Shown piece by piece: positions 51,660-62,740 of a stretch of DNA of 64,000 nt. Source of the DNA: Methylobacterium bullatum (GTDB lineage: Bacteria > Pseudomonadota > Alphaproteobacteria > Rhizobiales > Beijerinckiaceae); contig LR743504.1 in NCBI GenBank assembly GCA_902712845.1, positions 2,702,001-2,766,000 on the forward strand. Direction: 5' to 3'. The notes under the pieces were generated by a model that saw only the letters and a list, made by a program, of their open reading frames with translations, was not told the origin of the DNA and made no database searches. Numbering within the stretch: the stretch's first letter is position 1; each line of letters opens with the position of its first letter. Position numbers and translations under genes: made by a program.

Positions 51660-54059
51660 CTAGCGGCGCGACCCGCGATGCCGCGACCCGGAGTTGCGGA
51701 TACCGGCGGGCCGGCCGGGCGGGCCGGCCTTGTGGAAGCTCGGCGAGCGCGGGGATCTCGCCCCGCCCACCTGCGGCCTGGTCTGGCCTTCGGAGAGCAG
51801 TTCGAAGCGTAGCGCTCCGGCCACGGCCGCCGCTTCCACCAGCCTCACCTCCACCCGGTCGCCGAGTCGATGGGTCTCGCCGCTGCGCGAGCCCACCAGG
51901 GCATGCCGCGCCTCGTCGTGGTGGTAGAAATCGTTGCCGATGGTGGAGATCGGCACGAAGCCGTCGGCGCCGGTCTCGTCGAGCTTGATGAACAGCCCGG
52001 CGCGGGTGACGCCCGAGATCTGGCCAGTGAAATTGGCCCCGACCCGGTCGGCGAGATGGTGCGCGATGAGCCGGTCGATGGTCTCGCGCTCGGCCGCCAT
52101 GGCGCGACGTTCGGCGGCCGAGATCTGCTCCCCGATCTGGTCGAGGGCGCCCACCGTCACGTCGGAGGACAGGCCGTCCGACCCCAGTCGGCAGGCGGCG
52201 ATCAGCGCCCGGTGGACGATGAGATCGGCATAGCGCCGGATCGGCGAGGTGAAATGGGCGTAGCGCCTGAGATTCAGGCCGAAATGCCCGAGATTCTGCG
52301 CGGCATAGACGGCTTGCGCCTGCGAGCGCAGAACCACCTCGTTGATGAAGATCGCGTGCTCGGTCTCGGCCACCGCCCCGAGGATGCGGTTGAACAGAGC
52401 GGGGCGCAGGGCGCCTTCCTTGGGGATCTTGATGCCGATGGAGGCGAGAACCTCGCCGAGCGCGCGCATCTTCTCCAGGGCCGGCTCGTCATGGACGCGG
52501 TAGATCAGCGGCTGCTTGGCCTGTTCCAGGGTCTCGGCGGCGGCCACGTTGGCCTGGATCATGAACTCCTCGATGAGCCGGTGCGCATCGAGGCGGGCCG
52601 GCACCACCACCCGGTCCACGGCCCCGTCCGGCGTCAGCAGCACCTTCCGCTCGGGCAGGTCGAGGGCGAGGGGGCCGCGTGCCTCACGCGCCGCCGTCAG
52701 GGCCGCGTAGGCGGCCCAGAGCGGGCGCAGGATCGGTTCCAGCAGCGGTGCGGTCGTCTCGTCGGTGAAGCCGTCGATGGCCGCCTGCGCCTGGGCGTAG
52801 GACAGCTTGGCGCGCGAGCGCATCATGACCCGGTGGAAGCTGTGGCGCTTCTTCACCCCGTCGGCGCCGATCACCATGCGCACGGCGATGGCCGGCCGAT
52901 CCTCCTTTTCCCTCAGCGAGCAGAGGTCGTTGGAAATGCGCTCCGGCAGCATCGGCACGACGCGGTCGGGGAAATAGACCGAATTGCCGCGCAGCAACGC
53001 CTCGCGGTCGAGGGCCGAGCCTGGGCGGACATAGGCGGCCACATCGGCGATGGCGACGGTGACGACGAAGCCGCCCTGATTGGCCTCGTCCGGGTCCGGC
53101 ACCGCCATGACGGCGTCGTCATGGTCCTTGGCGTCGGGGGGGTCGATGGTCAGGAGAGGCTCGGCGCGCCAATCCTCACGGTCCTTCATCCCCACCGGCT
53201 CCACCGCGTCGGCCTCGGCCAATGTGTCGGCGGCGAAGACATGGGGGATGTGGTGGAGATGCAGCGCGATGAGGCTCACGGCGCGCTCCGAGCCGAGGGA
53301 CCCGAGGCGCTCTGTCACGCGCCCACGCGGCAGGCCGAACCGGCTCTCGCTGACGAGGCTGACGCTGACGAGGTCGCCGTCCCGCGCCTCGCCTTCCTCA
53401 CCGGCCGGGATCGCGATCTCGCGGCCCTGCGCCCGCTTCTCCACGGGCACGATGCGACCGCCATCGGGACCGGAGCGGTAGACGCCGATCACCTCCGCCT
53501 TGTTCTTGCCGATGACCTTGATGACACGGCCGGAATAGCGCCCGCTCTCGCCGGGAATCGGTTCGACGCGCAGAAGGGCTCGGTCGCCGATACCGGGGGC
53601 GGCGCGGCCCGGCTTCTTGCCGCTGCGCGGCGAGGAGACCAGGATCTTCGGAGGCGGGCCCTTCGCATGGTCCCATTCCACGGGAACGGCAAAGAAATCG
53701 CCATCGCGATCGCGCGACTTGATATCGGCCAGCGTCACCGGCGGCAGCCGGCCGGCCTGAGCCAGTCCGCCACGGCCGCGCTCGATCTCGCCGTCCACCT
53801 CGATCTCCTTGAGGATACGCTTCAAGCCGATGCGGTCGGCGCCCTTGATGTCGAAGGCCGCGGCGATCTCGCGCTTGCCGACCTTCTCGGTCGCCTGCGC
53901 GATGAAAGCGAGGATCTGCTCGCGGGAGGGAAGGGCGCTCTGCCCGGGGTTGGGATTGATGCGTCTGGCCAAATGTCTCTGGGCTCGAACTCGTCTAACG
54001 CGCCGCTCATGTCTTGGCGGCGAGAGGTCGAAAGGCCTCAGGCTCGGGCCTTTCCACAT
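51660..54059 (-). CDS. rnr: Ribonuclease R
   Basis: A 799-residue processive 3'-5' exoribonuclease of the RNase II/R family. Domains in order: N-terminal winged helix (about 40-100), cold-shock domains (about 110-250) and the RNB catalytic domain (about 270-600). The latter has the acidic motif I-D-P-P-D-A-K-D-H-D-D-A and Y-V-R-P-G-S-A-L-D. A C-terminal S1 domain (about 660-740, G-Q-I-S-G-V-T-R-A-G-L-F-I-K) and a basic Gly/Pro/Arg tail follow. The exact start is uncertain: a TTG at 53972 lies nearer the conserved region, while the frame opens at 54059. Confidence 0.94.
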   Translation of the reverse strand: MWKGPSLRPFDLSPPRHERRVRRVRAQRHLARRINPNPGQSALPSREQILAFIAQATEKVGKREIAAAFDIKGADRIGLKRILKEIEVDGEIERGRGGLAQAGRLPPVTLADIKSRDRDGDFFAVPVEWDHAKGPPPKILVSSPRSGKKPGRAAPGIGDRALLRVEPIPGESGRYSGRVIKVIGKNKAEVIGVYRSGPDGGRIVPVEKRAQGREIAIPAGEEGEARDGDLVSVSLVSESRFGLPRGRVTERLGSLGSERAVSLIALHLHHIPHVFAADTLAEADAVEPVGMKDREDWRAEPLLTIDPPDAKDHDDAVMAVPDPDEANQGGFVVTVAIADVAAYVRPGSALDREALLRGNSVYFPDRVVPMLPERISNDLCSLREKEDRPAIAVRMVIGADGVKKRHSFHRVMMRSRAKLSYAQAQAAIDGFTDETTAPLLEPILRPLWAAYAALTAAREARGPLALDLPERKVLLTPDGAVDRVVVPARLDAHRLIEEFMIQANVAAAETLEQAKQPLIYRVHDEPALEKMRALGEVLASIGIKIPKEGALRPALFNRILGAVAETEHAIFINEVVLRSQAQAVYAAQNLGHFGLNLRRYAHFTSPIRRYADLIVHRALIAACRLGSDGLSSDVTVGALDQIGEQISAAERRAMAAERETIDRLIAHHLADRVGANFTGQISGVTRAGLFIKLDETGADGFVPISTIGNDFYHHDEARHALVGSRSGETHRLGDRVEVRLVEAAAVAGALRFELLSEGQTRPQVGGARSPRSPSFHKAGPPGRPAGIRNSGSRHRGSRR

Positions 54060-54110
54060 CCGACAACATGGGACCGCGCGAGGCCGGGGGCAATGTTCTT
54101 CCGATGTTCA

Positions 54111-54440
54111 TCAACCGGTGGACGCGGAACCCACGATCCGCTCCACCCCGGCATCGATGTCGAGACCTGGGTCGAGCAGGTCGGCGAGGGTAAACGGGGA
54201 AGAAGCCGGCAGGCCGAACGACACCCGGCCCTCCGAAGCCTGGAATTCGGGCGACTCGGCCTCGCCCACGGCTAGGGTCCAGATTCCATCGATCTTGAGG
54301 GACTTCGCCGCCTCGGCGTCAGAGAGCAAGGCGGCATGGGCGCGCCGCGCCTCCTCGCGCCAGCGCAGGCTTTCCGCATCGTCCGAGATCAGGGCCGCCT
54401 TCACGAGGCTGGCGAGAAGGGTCTGAAGAGTCGTCGTCAT
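54111..54440 (-). CDS. Hypothetical protein
   Basis: A 109-residue acidic protein with a helical N-terminal half (L-Q-T-L-L-A-S-L-V-K-A-A-L-I-S-D-D-A-E-S) and a strand-rich C-terminus (I-W-T-L-A-V-G-E-A-E-S). Composition looks like a real soluble protein. ATG 54440 is used; the frame extends to 54473. No family recognised. It lies upstream of rnr on the same strand and might be co-transcribed. Confidence 0.55.
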   Translation of the reverse strand: MTTTLQTLLASLVKAALISDDAESLRWREEARRAHAALLSDAEAAKSLKIDGIWTLAVGEAESPEFQASEGRVSFGLPASSPFTLADLLDPGLDIDAGVERIVGSASTG

Positions 54441-54532
54441 CTTTGCTGCGGCCTCCGGCATCCTTGAGGTCAACGCGCAAGACCCGCGCTGGGCCTCGCA
54501 TCGGCGGGTTTCCGGCGCAGAGCACCACCCTC

Positions 54533-54666
54533 AAAGCTTGTTTGATTTGGTTTTCCAAAGTCTTACCTCATCCTGAGGCCCCGCGCAGCGGCCTCGAAGG
54601 AGGGTTTCAGAAACCACGTCGCGAGCTAGAGGGCTCCTTCGAGGCCCGCTGACGCGGGCACCTCAG
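54533..54666. repeat. Palindromic intergenic repeat, copy 2, interrupted by the IS110 element
   Basis: It starts with a 32-bp flank (AGCTTGTTTGA then a GTCTTA end) also found at copy 3. The CCTCATCCTGAGG arm follows. The right arm runs to CACCTCAG at 54666, where homology stops. The missing GATGAGG resumes at 55791-55797, on the far side of the IS110 element. Joining the two gives exactly the right end of the other copies. Confidence 0.88.
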
Positions 54667-54681
54667 CGACTGTGTTGAGGG

Positions 54682-55863
<1,182 letters not shown>

Positions 55864-56442
55864 TCAGTAGGGCGTGCCCTTCGCGCGCTGCGCCTTCAGC
55901 GCCTCCGCATGCCAGACGAGCTCGTCGAGGAACCGCTTGGCGGCTTTCGAGAGCCATTCCTCCTGCGGCACGCCCTCCTCATCGAGCGCCTTGTGGATGC
56001 GGGGGATCGGCAGCAGCGACGCGATGCTCGGTGCGCCGAGCTCGGCCATCATCGCCCTGAGCTGCATCGCCGCCCGCACGCCGCCATATTGGCCGGCCGA
56101 GTAACAGACGATGGCCGAAGGCCGCCAGAAATACTCTTCGAGGAAGTGATCGAGCGTGTTCGAGAGGGCCGGCGGGATCGAGTGATTGTACTCGGCCGAG
56201 ACGACCACAAACGCATCCGACCGGCGGTAGAGCGTGGCAAGCTCCTCGAGCACCGTCGGCGCCTCGCCCTTGGGATATTCCTTATACATCTTGTCGAGGA
56301 GCGGCAGCTTCAACTCGGCCGGGTCCACTAGCGGAGCCTCGATGCCGCGCTCCCGCAGGCGCGCCACGAGGAAGCGCGCCGCGCGCAATCCCTGGCGTTC
56401 GCTGCGGACGGAACCGAGGATGACGGGGATCACGAGGGACAT
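55864..56442 (-). CDS. NAD(P)H-dependent FMN reductase family protein
   Basis: A 192-residue flavodoxin-like reductase. The FMN phosphate loop is L-G-S-V-R-S-E-R-Q-G. The isoalloxazine segment is S-A-E-Y-N-H-S-I-P-P-A-L-S-N-T-L-D. Both match the azoreductase/ArsH-like NADPH-dependent FMN reductase family. ATG 56442 opens directly at the first strand; an in-frame extension to 56514 is unconserved. The physiological acceptor is unknown. It lies just outside the IS110 element. Confidence 0.93.
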   Translation of the reverse strand: MSLVIPVILGSVRSERQGLRAARFLVARLRERGIEAPLVDPAELKLPLLDKMYKEYPKGEAPTVLEELATLYRRSDAFVVVSAEYNHSIPPALSNTLDHFLEEYFWRPSAIVCYSAGQYGGVRAAMQLRAMMAELGAPSIASLLPIPRIHKALDEEGVPQEEWLSKAAKRFLDELVWHAEALKAQRAKGTPY

Positions 56443-56719
56443 GGCAGAACCTTGCAGATGATGGACGATCCGGAGGTGCGAGAGCGGCGCGCGCAGGATT
56501 GAACGTCTGTCCAACGCAAAAGTCGACGCGTTGGATCAATGCAGGGTCTGACCCCACAGACAGAAGAGATCGGGATGTCATCCTGGACGCAACCGGAGTG
56601 AAAACCTCAGCGAATTTGAATGCACGACAAGCGTCGCCGAGGCCTACGGAGCCCGAAATCCATTGGGTTCCGTAGGAAAGATGCTCGATGACACAGGATT
56701 AGGTCATCGCACGCGATAG

Positions 56720-58282
56720 TTAGACAATGAAGAAATCGTCAGCTGTCAGCTTCAAGTTGTTGCTGATCGTTGCGAACTGGACCGCGGCACCGGCACCATT
56801 CCCGTCCGCATCGTAGAGGATCGCACCGATCTTGTTGTTGTAAATGATCCGGTCGTCCGCATCGTGAGCCTTCGTGCCGATGAAGAAAGCTTTGTCGGCC
56901 AGGACGGCCTCCGCCAAGCCGCGGAAAACCGCGTTGTCGAGGGTGATCTGGTCATCGATAGGGGAGAAATCGATGATCTTGGTGGTGTTCGCCGTCGCGC
57001 TCAGCTGAGTGTCGAAGACGAACGTGTCGTACCCCGTTCCTCCGCTGAGAACGTCGCGCCCGATGCCACCGTTGAGGGTGTCGTTGCCCTCGCCACCTTC
57101 CAGGCGATCATTGCCGGCGAGGCCCCGCAACGTGTCATTGCCGCCACGGCCGTAGAGCAGGTTGTTGGTCAACGAACCTGTGAGAAGATCTCGGACTTCG
57201 GTACCGACGACGTTCTCAATCGAGATCAACGTGTCCCTGTTGCTGAATGTGTCGATTCCATACGTCTTGTCCAAGGATACGGTCACGCCTCTGAGCGTCA
57301 TTTCGAGCGAATAGTCGACGGTGTCCGATCCGAGACCACCCTCGAGACGATCGGCTCCGCCGAGCCCGGCCAACACATTGGCTTGGTCCGACCCGACGAT
57401 CGTATCCGCGGAGCTCGTTCCAACCACATCTTGGATGTCGATCAACTTATCGATATCCGTCCCATCGGAATAATAATAGTACGATATCTTTCCAAAACCA
57501 GATCCGTCACTGTTCCCCTTGAGATTAACGTTGACGCCATAGCCATACGAATAGGAATTGTCATACCGGACAGTATTGTGCGTGCCACCGCCACCATTGA
57601 TGATATCAGCGCCGCCGCCGCCGGTGAAAGCTTCGTAGGTTGCCGTGCTCGACCCTAGAAACGTATCCGCCCGTTCGGTACCGATAATGTGCTCGATATT
57701 GGCGACCGTATCGACGAACCCGTAAGTATCGATGATCGTACCTTTGGCGAGATTAACTTTGATCGCACCGCCCCCATTCTCCAGGGCGTAGTTCGCGACG
57801 TCCAAACCGCCGACGCCGCCATCAAAGACGTCTCTCCCGGACCCGCCTACGAAAGTATCTGATCCGAATCCGCCATAGAACTTATCGGCCTTCTGACCAC
57901 CTACGAACTCGTCGTCGTGCGATGCGCCATAGACCGTAAGGGGGATGATTTTGAACATGCTGAGGAGAGCGGAATTATTGTAGTAATTCGGGCCATTCAG
58001 TGTTGCGCGAAATTCGTTGGCGTTGAAGTCTAGTCCGGTCATTGTCCATTGAAGAGAACCGTCTTCATTCAGGACATTGATTGACTTGATGGTTCCCGCC
58101 GTCAAATTTCCGTAAGTGTCGTAAAGAAAATTTTTTCCCGTCAACTCCAGGCCGAGACTGGAACCGCTATTCGAGCTCATCGAATAGCGCGTGTTGGTGT
58201 ACTCTTTGTAGGCTCCAGCTGACCAAGCAGTATAAATTGTATCTAAATCGAAGCGCCCATCGATCGCACGAGCGGTGGCCAT
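56720..58282 (-). CDS. RTX-type calcium-binding protein, large
   Basis: A 520-residue acidic, Gly/Asp/Asn-rich protein. Nonapeptide repeats appear in three clusters: about 136-150 (G-G-F-G-S-D-T-F, G-G-S-G-R-D-V-F), about 305-320 (A-G-L-G-G-A-D-R-L) and about 380-420 (G-R-G-G-N-D-T-L, G-G-E-G-N-D-T-L, G-G-I-G-R-D-V-L). The C-terminus (L-K-L-T-A-D-D-F-F-I-V) fits a type I secretion signal. The N-terminal 110 residues are not recognised. The coding region is visibly less GC-rich than its neighbours. ATG 58282 has GGGGGAA upstream. No T1SS genes nearby. Confidence 0.9.
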   Translation of the reverse strand: MATARAIDGRFDLDTIYTAWSAGAYKEYTNTRYSMSSNSGSSLGLELTGKNFLYDTYGNLTAGTIKSINVLNEDGSLQWTMTGLDFNANEFRATLNGPNYYNNSALLSMFKIIPLTVYGASHDDEFVGGQKADKFYGGFGSDTFVGGSGRDVFDGGVGGLDVANYALENGGGAIKVNLAKGTIIDTYGFVDTVANIEHIIGTERADTFLGSSTATYEAFTGGGGADIINGGGGTHNTVRYDNSYSYGYGVNVNLKGNSDGSGFGKISYYYYSDGTDIDKLIDIQDVVGTSSADTIVGSDQANVLAGLGGADRLEGGLGSDTVDYSLEMTLRGVTVSLDKTYGIDTFSNRDTLISIENVVGTEVRDLLTGSLTNNLLYGRGGNDTLRGLAGNDRLEGGEGNDTLNGGIGRDVLSGGTGYDTFVFDTQLSATANTTKIIDFSPIDDQITLDNAVFRGLAEAVLADKAFFIGTKAHDADDRIIYNNKIGAILYDADGNGAGAAVQFATISNNLKLTADDFFIV

Positions 58283-58401
58283 GGCTGATTCCCCCATTTG
58301 GAGGGGGAGCCATCACATGTCCGCGATGGAAATCCAACTTGTAGTTTATACGGAACGCGGGATTGAACCGTCCTGTTGCTTTGGTGCTGCAGTGACATCC
58401 G

Positions 58402-59238
58402 CTATGCCGCGTTGAGGCAGCACTTCTTGTATTTCTTCCCGCTTCCGCACGGGCAGGGATCGTTGCGGCCGATCTTCACCGGATTGCGGATGGGAAGGCC
58501 CGCCCCCTCGGCGGTCCAGGCCAAGGCGCCGATGGGATCGTCGAGCGTGCCGTAATTCTGTCCGTCGAACCGCTGCAGGTCGTTCGGCTTCGCGGTCGCC
58601 CGGCGCAGGGTGGTGTGAAACCACCCTGCATCGCTGAACTCGTCGCTCAGGCGGCCATCGGCGCGGGCGGCCGTGCTCCGCAGGGCGAGGTCGGCGTAGC
58701 CGAGGAGGGCGATGGTCTCCTCCCAGCCGACCCAGGCCACGTCGCCCTCCACAGCGGCGCGCTTGTCGTCGAAGCGAACGAGGAGATCGTGGGTCTGCTG
58801 TCGGTCGATCCGTCCGGTCTGCGTCAGGTAGGCGAGGGCGGCGAAGACCTCGTTGCGGGCAAAGCCATCCACGGTCGAATCGAGCAGCAGCGCGTGCATC
58901 GGTGCGACGTCGCCATCGAAGAGGCTGGTGAGCATCTTCGCCATGGTGATGGTGAGGGCGTCGCCGAGGAGGGCATCGAGGCCGTCGGAATCCTCGCGCC
59001 GCAGGATGGTGAGGAGCGGGGCGAAGGCCCGCGTCTCGCCGGCCGCCGCCAGGACGTGTACCCCCCAGAACAGCAGGTTGCCCTGCGCCTCGTCGAGTTC
59101 CTTGCCCTCCGCCGCCAAAGCGAGAACGGCGAGGACCGGCTCGGCGATGTCGGTGGGGCTCGCCAGGGCCTCAAGCATCGCCGCCTTCGGCAGATGCTTG
59201 GCGGCCGATAAGATCTCGATCACGTCCTGGTGCGCCAT
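58402..59238 (-). CDS. DUF1186 protein with C-terminal SEC-C zinc motif
   Basis: A 278-residue protein of helical repeats resembling DUF1186 (residues about 1-240), ending in a SEC-C motif ([19 protein letters not shown]) that binds zinc through C-x-C-x8-C-C. SEC-C modules occur at the end of SecA and many stress-related proteins. Function is unknown. It stands alone, bounded by the RTX gene and a palindromic repeat. Confidence 0.9.
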   Translation of the reverse strand: MAHQDVIEILSAAKHLPKAAMLEALASPTDIAEPVLAVLALAAEGKELDEAQGNLLFWGVHVLAAAGETRAFAPLLTILRREDSDGLDALLGDALTITMAKMLTSLFDGDVAPMHALLLDSTVDGFARNEVFAALAYLTQTGRIDRQQTHDLLVRFDDKRAAVEGDVAWVGWEETIALLGYADLALRSTAARADGRLSDEFSDAGWFHTTLRRATAKPNDLQRFDGQNYGTLDDPIGALAWTAEGAGLPIRNPVKIGRNDPCPCGSGKKYKKCCLNAA

Positions 59239-59341
59239 GTGGTCGGCTTCCTTGTCTGGAGTTCCGAGAGCCGTTTCAAAGCGTGTCCGATCGGATTTCT
59301 CGGTGGCTGCTCATGCTCGAGTCGATCATCCAAGCAGACAA

Positions 59342-59487
59342 CCTCACCCGGAGGAGCCCTTCGTTTCAGCGAAGGGGCTCGAAGGAGGCCTCCAGAAGCC
59401 AGTTATCTGGAGCCCTCCTTCGAGGCCGCTACGCGGCACCTCAGGATGAGGTAAGACCTTGGACAAACACCTCAAACAAGCTCTCAC
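59342..59487. repeat. Palindromic intergenic repeat, copy 3 (inverted relative to copy 2)
   Basis: The left arm starts CCTCACCCGGAGG, a variant; the right arm ends CCTCAGGATGAGG at 59439-59451. The flank that follows (TAAGACCTTGG, then CAAACAAGCTCT) is the reverse complement of the left flank of copy 2, so the two share about 30 bp beyond the palindrome. It reaches the pheT stop. It is an empty version of the IS110 target. Confidence 0.85.
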
Positions 59488-61907
59488 CCCCTCAAAGTCG
59501 CGCCGGTCTTGCGGGCGACCTCGGCGACGATCTTGGCCGTCACGGCCTCGATCTCCGCATCGGTGAGGGTGCGCTCCACCGGCTGCAGCGTCACGGCGAT
59601 GGCGACGGATTTTGCGCCCTCGGGAATGCCCGTCCCCTCGTAGATGTCGAAGACGTCGATTCCCGCGATGAGCTTGCGTTCGGCCCCTTGCGCCGCCTTC
59701 ACCACGTCGCCCGCCGCCACGTCACGCCCCACCACGAAGGCGAAGTCGCGCGAGATCGGCTGAAAGTCGGACAAAGCCAGGGCGGGCTTCACCTTGGTGG
59801 GGCGGTATTTCGGCAGGGGAACCGCATCCAATGTGATCTCGAAGGCCACGAGCGTGCCCTTCAGGTCCAGAGTCTTCATCACACGGGGATGGATCTCGCC
59901 AAAATAGCCGATTGGGTTCTTCGGTCCGAACTGCATCGTGCCGGAGCGTCCGGGATGAAGCCAGGCGGGACCACCCGCCACGATCTGGAGTCCGCCGGTC
60001 GGCACGCCCAGCGCCGTGAGGAGGGCCAGCGCGTCGGCCTTGGCCTCGAACGCATCGACGGTGGCGGCGGCCCCCGCCCAATGGCGGCCGGCGCCGTCGT
60101 GGCGTGCCGTTCCCCGGCGGATGGCCGTGGCGCGGATCGACTGGCCCTCGGGCTGGTCGGTCTCGAAGCACTGGCCGACCTCGAACAGGGCGACATCGCC
60201 ATAGCCGCGGTCGGCATTGCGCTGGGCCGCCCGGAGCAGGCCCGGAACGAGGCTCGGGCGCATGTCCGAAAGGTCGGCCGCGATGGGATTGGCCAACGCG
60301 AGATCCGCCTTGCCGCCGCCGAACAGGACGGCGTCGTCATGCGGAATGAACGACCACGTCACCGCTTCCACGAGACCGCGCGTGGCCAACGCCCGCTTGG
60401 CGATACGCGTGCGCTTCTGCAGGGGCGTCAGCGTCGCCTTGGCGATGGCGGCATCGCCGCGTGTTAGCGGCTTCGGCTCGATCCGGTCGAGCCCGGCGAT
60501 GCGGATGATCTCCTCCACGAGATCGGCCTTGCCTTCCACATCCGGGCGCCAGGACGGGGTAAGAACCTTCACCCGGTCACCCGAGCCGGCCACGTGGAAG
60601 CCGAGGGTCTCCAGCGTCACCTTCATCTCGGCGCGGGACAGCTCGATCCCGGCGAGCCGTCGGGTCTCGGTCCAGGGAAAATCGATGACCCGCTCCGTCT
60701 CGGGCAAGTCGCCGGCGATCACCGCCTCGCTCGGCGTGCCGCCGCAGATCTCGACGACCATGCGGGTGGCGAGGTCGAGACCCGGCAGGGCGAAGACGGG
60801 ATCGACGCCGCGCTCGAACCGGTAGCGCGCATCGGTGATGACGCCGAGGCGCCGGCCGCTCTGGGCGATGTTCACCGGGTCCCACAGGGCGGATTCGATG
60901 ATGACGTCCACGGTGCCGTCGTCGCAGCCGGAGGCCTCGCCCCCGATGATGCCGCCGATGGATTCGGGGCCGTTCTCGTCGGCAATGACGACGATGCCGT
61001 CATCGAGCGCATAGGTCTTGCCGTCGAGCGCCTTCAGGCTCTCGCCGTCGCGGGCGCGACGCACGGTCAGGCCGCCGCGCACCTTGGCCGCGTCGAAGAC
61101 GTGGAGCGGGCGTCCGCGATCGAAGGTGAGGTAATTGGTGATGTCCACGAGCGCGTTGATCGGGCGAAGGCCGATGGCGCGCAGGCGGGCCTGCATCCAA
61201 TCGGGGGAGGGGCCGTTCTTCACGCCGCGCACGAGGCGCAGGGCGAAATACGGGCACAAGCCCTTGTCCGCCGGTTCGAAATCGAGGGAGACCGGCACGG
61301 GGCACTCGCCCTCGCCACGCACAGGCGGCATCGGCTCGCGCTTCAACACGCCGATGCCGGCAGCCGAGAGATCGCGGGCGATGCCGTGGATCGAGGTACA
61401 GTCCGGGCGGTTCGGAGTGAGGTTGATCTCGATGACCGGATCGTCGAGCCCGGCATAGAGCGCGTAGGCTTGGCCAGTCGGGGCGTCCGCCGGCAGGTAG
61501 AGGATGCCGCTGGACTCCTCGCCGAGGCCGAGTTCGGCGCCCGAGCACAGCATGCCGAGGCTTTCGACACCCCGGATGTTGCCGACCGCCAAGGTCTTGT
61601 CGAGACCGGGCACGTAGGTGCCAGGGGGCGCGAACACCGTCTTCATCCCGGCCCGCGCATTCGGCGCACCGCAGACGACCTGCACGGGCTTGCCATCGCC
61701 GGCATCCACGGTGCAGACGCGCAAACGGTCGGCATTGGGGTGCTGTTCGGCCGTGAGCACATGGGCGACCACGAAGGCCTTCAGGCTCGCGGCCTTGTCC
61801 TCAATGCCTTCGACCTCGAGGCCGATCCGCGTCAGCGTCTCGGAGATGGTCTCCAGGGACGAGTCGGTGTCGAGGTGCTCCTTGAGCCAGGAGAGGGTGA
61901 ATTTCAT
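59484..61907 (-). CDS. pheT: Phenylalanine--tRNA ligase beta subunit
   Basis: An 807-residue subunit of the alpha2-beta2 synthetase. It begins [12 protein letters not shown], then the tRNA-binding OB domain ([17 protein letters not shown]), the B3/B4 editing domain (about 205-390), B5 and the catalytic-like core. The C-terminal anticodon-binding FDX domain (about 710-805) is complete. Length is normal. Two small genes separate it from pheS. Confidence 0.97.
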   Translation of the reverse strand: MKFTLSWLKEHLDTDSSLETISETLTRIGLEVEGIEDKAASLKAFVVAHVLTAEQHPNADRLRVCTVDAGDGKPVQVVCGAPNARAGMKTVFAPPGTYVPGLDKTLAVGNIRGVESLGMLCSGAELGLGEESSGILYLPADAPTGQAYALYAGLDDPVIEINLTPNRPDCTSIHGIARDLSAAGIGVLKREPMPPVRGEGECPVPVSLDFEPADKGLCPYFALRLVRGVKNGPSPDWMQARLRAIGLRPINALVDITNYLTFDRGRPLHVFDAAKVRGGLTVRRARDGESLKALDGKTYALDDGIVVIADENGPESIGGIIGGEASGCDDGTVDVIIESALWDPVNIAQSGRRLGVITDARYRFERGVDPVFALPGLDLATRMVVEICGGTPSEAVIAGDLPETERVIDFPWTETRRLAGIELSRAEMKVTLETLGFHVAGSGDRVKVLTPSWRPDVEGKADLVEEIIRIAGLDRIEPKPLTRGDAAIAKATLTPLQKRTRIAKRALATRGLVEAVTWSFIPHDDAVLFGGGKADLALANPIAADLSDMRPSLVPGLLRAAQRNADRGYGDVALFEVGQCFETDQPEGQSIRATAIRRGTARHDGAGRHWAGAAATVDAFEAKADALALLTALGVPTGGLQIVAGGPAWLHPGRSGTMQFGPKNPIGYFGEIHPRVMKTLDLKGTLVAFEITLDAVPLPKYRPTKVKPALALSDFQPISRDFAFVVGRDVAAGDVVKAAQGAERKLIAGIDVFDIYEGTGIPEGAKSVAIAVTLQPVERTLTDAEIEAVTAKIVAEVARKTGATLRG

Positions 61908-61924
61908 GAGTTCGTCTCTTCGGC

Positions 61925-62410
61925 TCAGAGGGGCCGGGTTCTGGCGATCAGGAGAACCGCAAGCTTCTTGCGGTCGAGCGTCGTGAGAGATTCGATCAAC
62001 GTCACGGTCTGTTCCGCAAGCTCGATGTAGCGCAACGTCTCGTCATGACGAACCTTCAGAGTAGGCGGCGAATAGTCGGCGGCGTTTCGAGCTTCCTGCA
62101 AACTCAGGAAGTTATTACCGATATCGGTAACGGTCGGTCCGATCAGGTTCGCATCCCGGCTGTTGAGACGCTTCTTTGCCGTTCCATGATCGAGCAGGCG
62201 GTAGATCGGTTCGACGATGTCGTTCTCCTGGGTCCACCCGATCAATTCGCTCGCGCAAATGAAGCAAAGAGCGTGAAAGACAGAATAGTAGGCCCCGCTG
62301 ACCGCCCGGCGCATCGCCGCTTTGCGAAGGTTCACCCGGCCGCGCGTGTCCGCGAGCGCGCGGGAGGTTTCCAGAAGATCGTAGACGAGCGGATTCCCGA
62401 GCCTCGGCAT
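61925..62410 (-). CDS. HEPN-like domain protein inserted in the pheST operon
   Basis: A 161-residue helical protein. The motif [15 protein letters not shown] and the later [10 protein letters not shown] pattern resemble HEPN proteins, whose R-x4-6-H motif can form an RNase active site. Here the exact Arg-x4-6-His spacing is not cleanly kept. The ATG shares one base with the preceding small gene's stop (TGATG), and pheT starts 17 bases after its stop, so all are co-transcribed. Identification is moderate. Confidence 0.7.
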   Translation of the reverse strand: MPRLGNPLVYDLLETSRALADTRGRVNLRKAAMRRAVSGAYYSVFHALCFICASELIGWTQENDIVEPIYRLLDHGTAKKRLNSRDANLIGPTVTDIGNNFLSLQEARNAADYSPPTLKVRHDETLRYIELAEQTVTLIESLTTLDRKKLAVLLIARTRPL

Positions 62411-62718
62411 CAGTGCCGGTCCGGCATTGGTTCCGATGGGTCGTCGCCGAGCACTTCGTCATCCGGATAATCGTAGCGAATGTAGGGAAATCGCTCCTCG
62501 CCCTTATCGAGCAGCCGCTTCCGTAGAGCCGACAGGGCCCTGGTCGAAGCGTCTCCGCTGGTCACCCCTGCCTTCGGCCTGAAATGCGCCGTCACATGAA
62601 GCGAGGGCTCACCGTCGAAGTCGGGCGCCGGGCGGACATCGGCGCTCTCGAACCCGTGCGGTCCGAGCGTTTCCCGCAGCACCTCGTTGGCGACCTGTCG
62701 GATCTCCTGCTCGGTCAT
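62410..62718 (-). CDS. Small hypothetical protein coupled to the HEPN-like gene
   Basis: A 102-residue protein of mixed helix and strand (T-E-Q-E-I-R-Q-V-A-N-E-V-L, then S-L-H-V-T-A-H-F-R-P-K), ending in an acidic tail (Y-D-Y-P-D-D-E-V-L-G-D-D-P). ATG 62718 has GGAGGGA upstream, a good ribosome site. It starts 22 bases after pheS and overlaps the HEPN-like gene by one base. No nucleotidyltransferase motif (G-S-x-A-R-G) is present, so it is not a standard MNT antitoxin. Family unknown. Confidence 0.75.
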   Translation of the reverse strand: MTEQEIRQVANEVLRETLGPHGFESADVRPAPDFDGEPSLHVTAHFRPKAGVTSGDASTRALSALRKRLLDKGEERFPYIRYDYPDDEVLGDDPSEPMPDRH

Positions 62719-62740
62719 GCGCGATCCCTCCCTCGGCATC

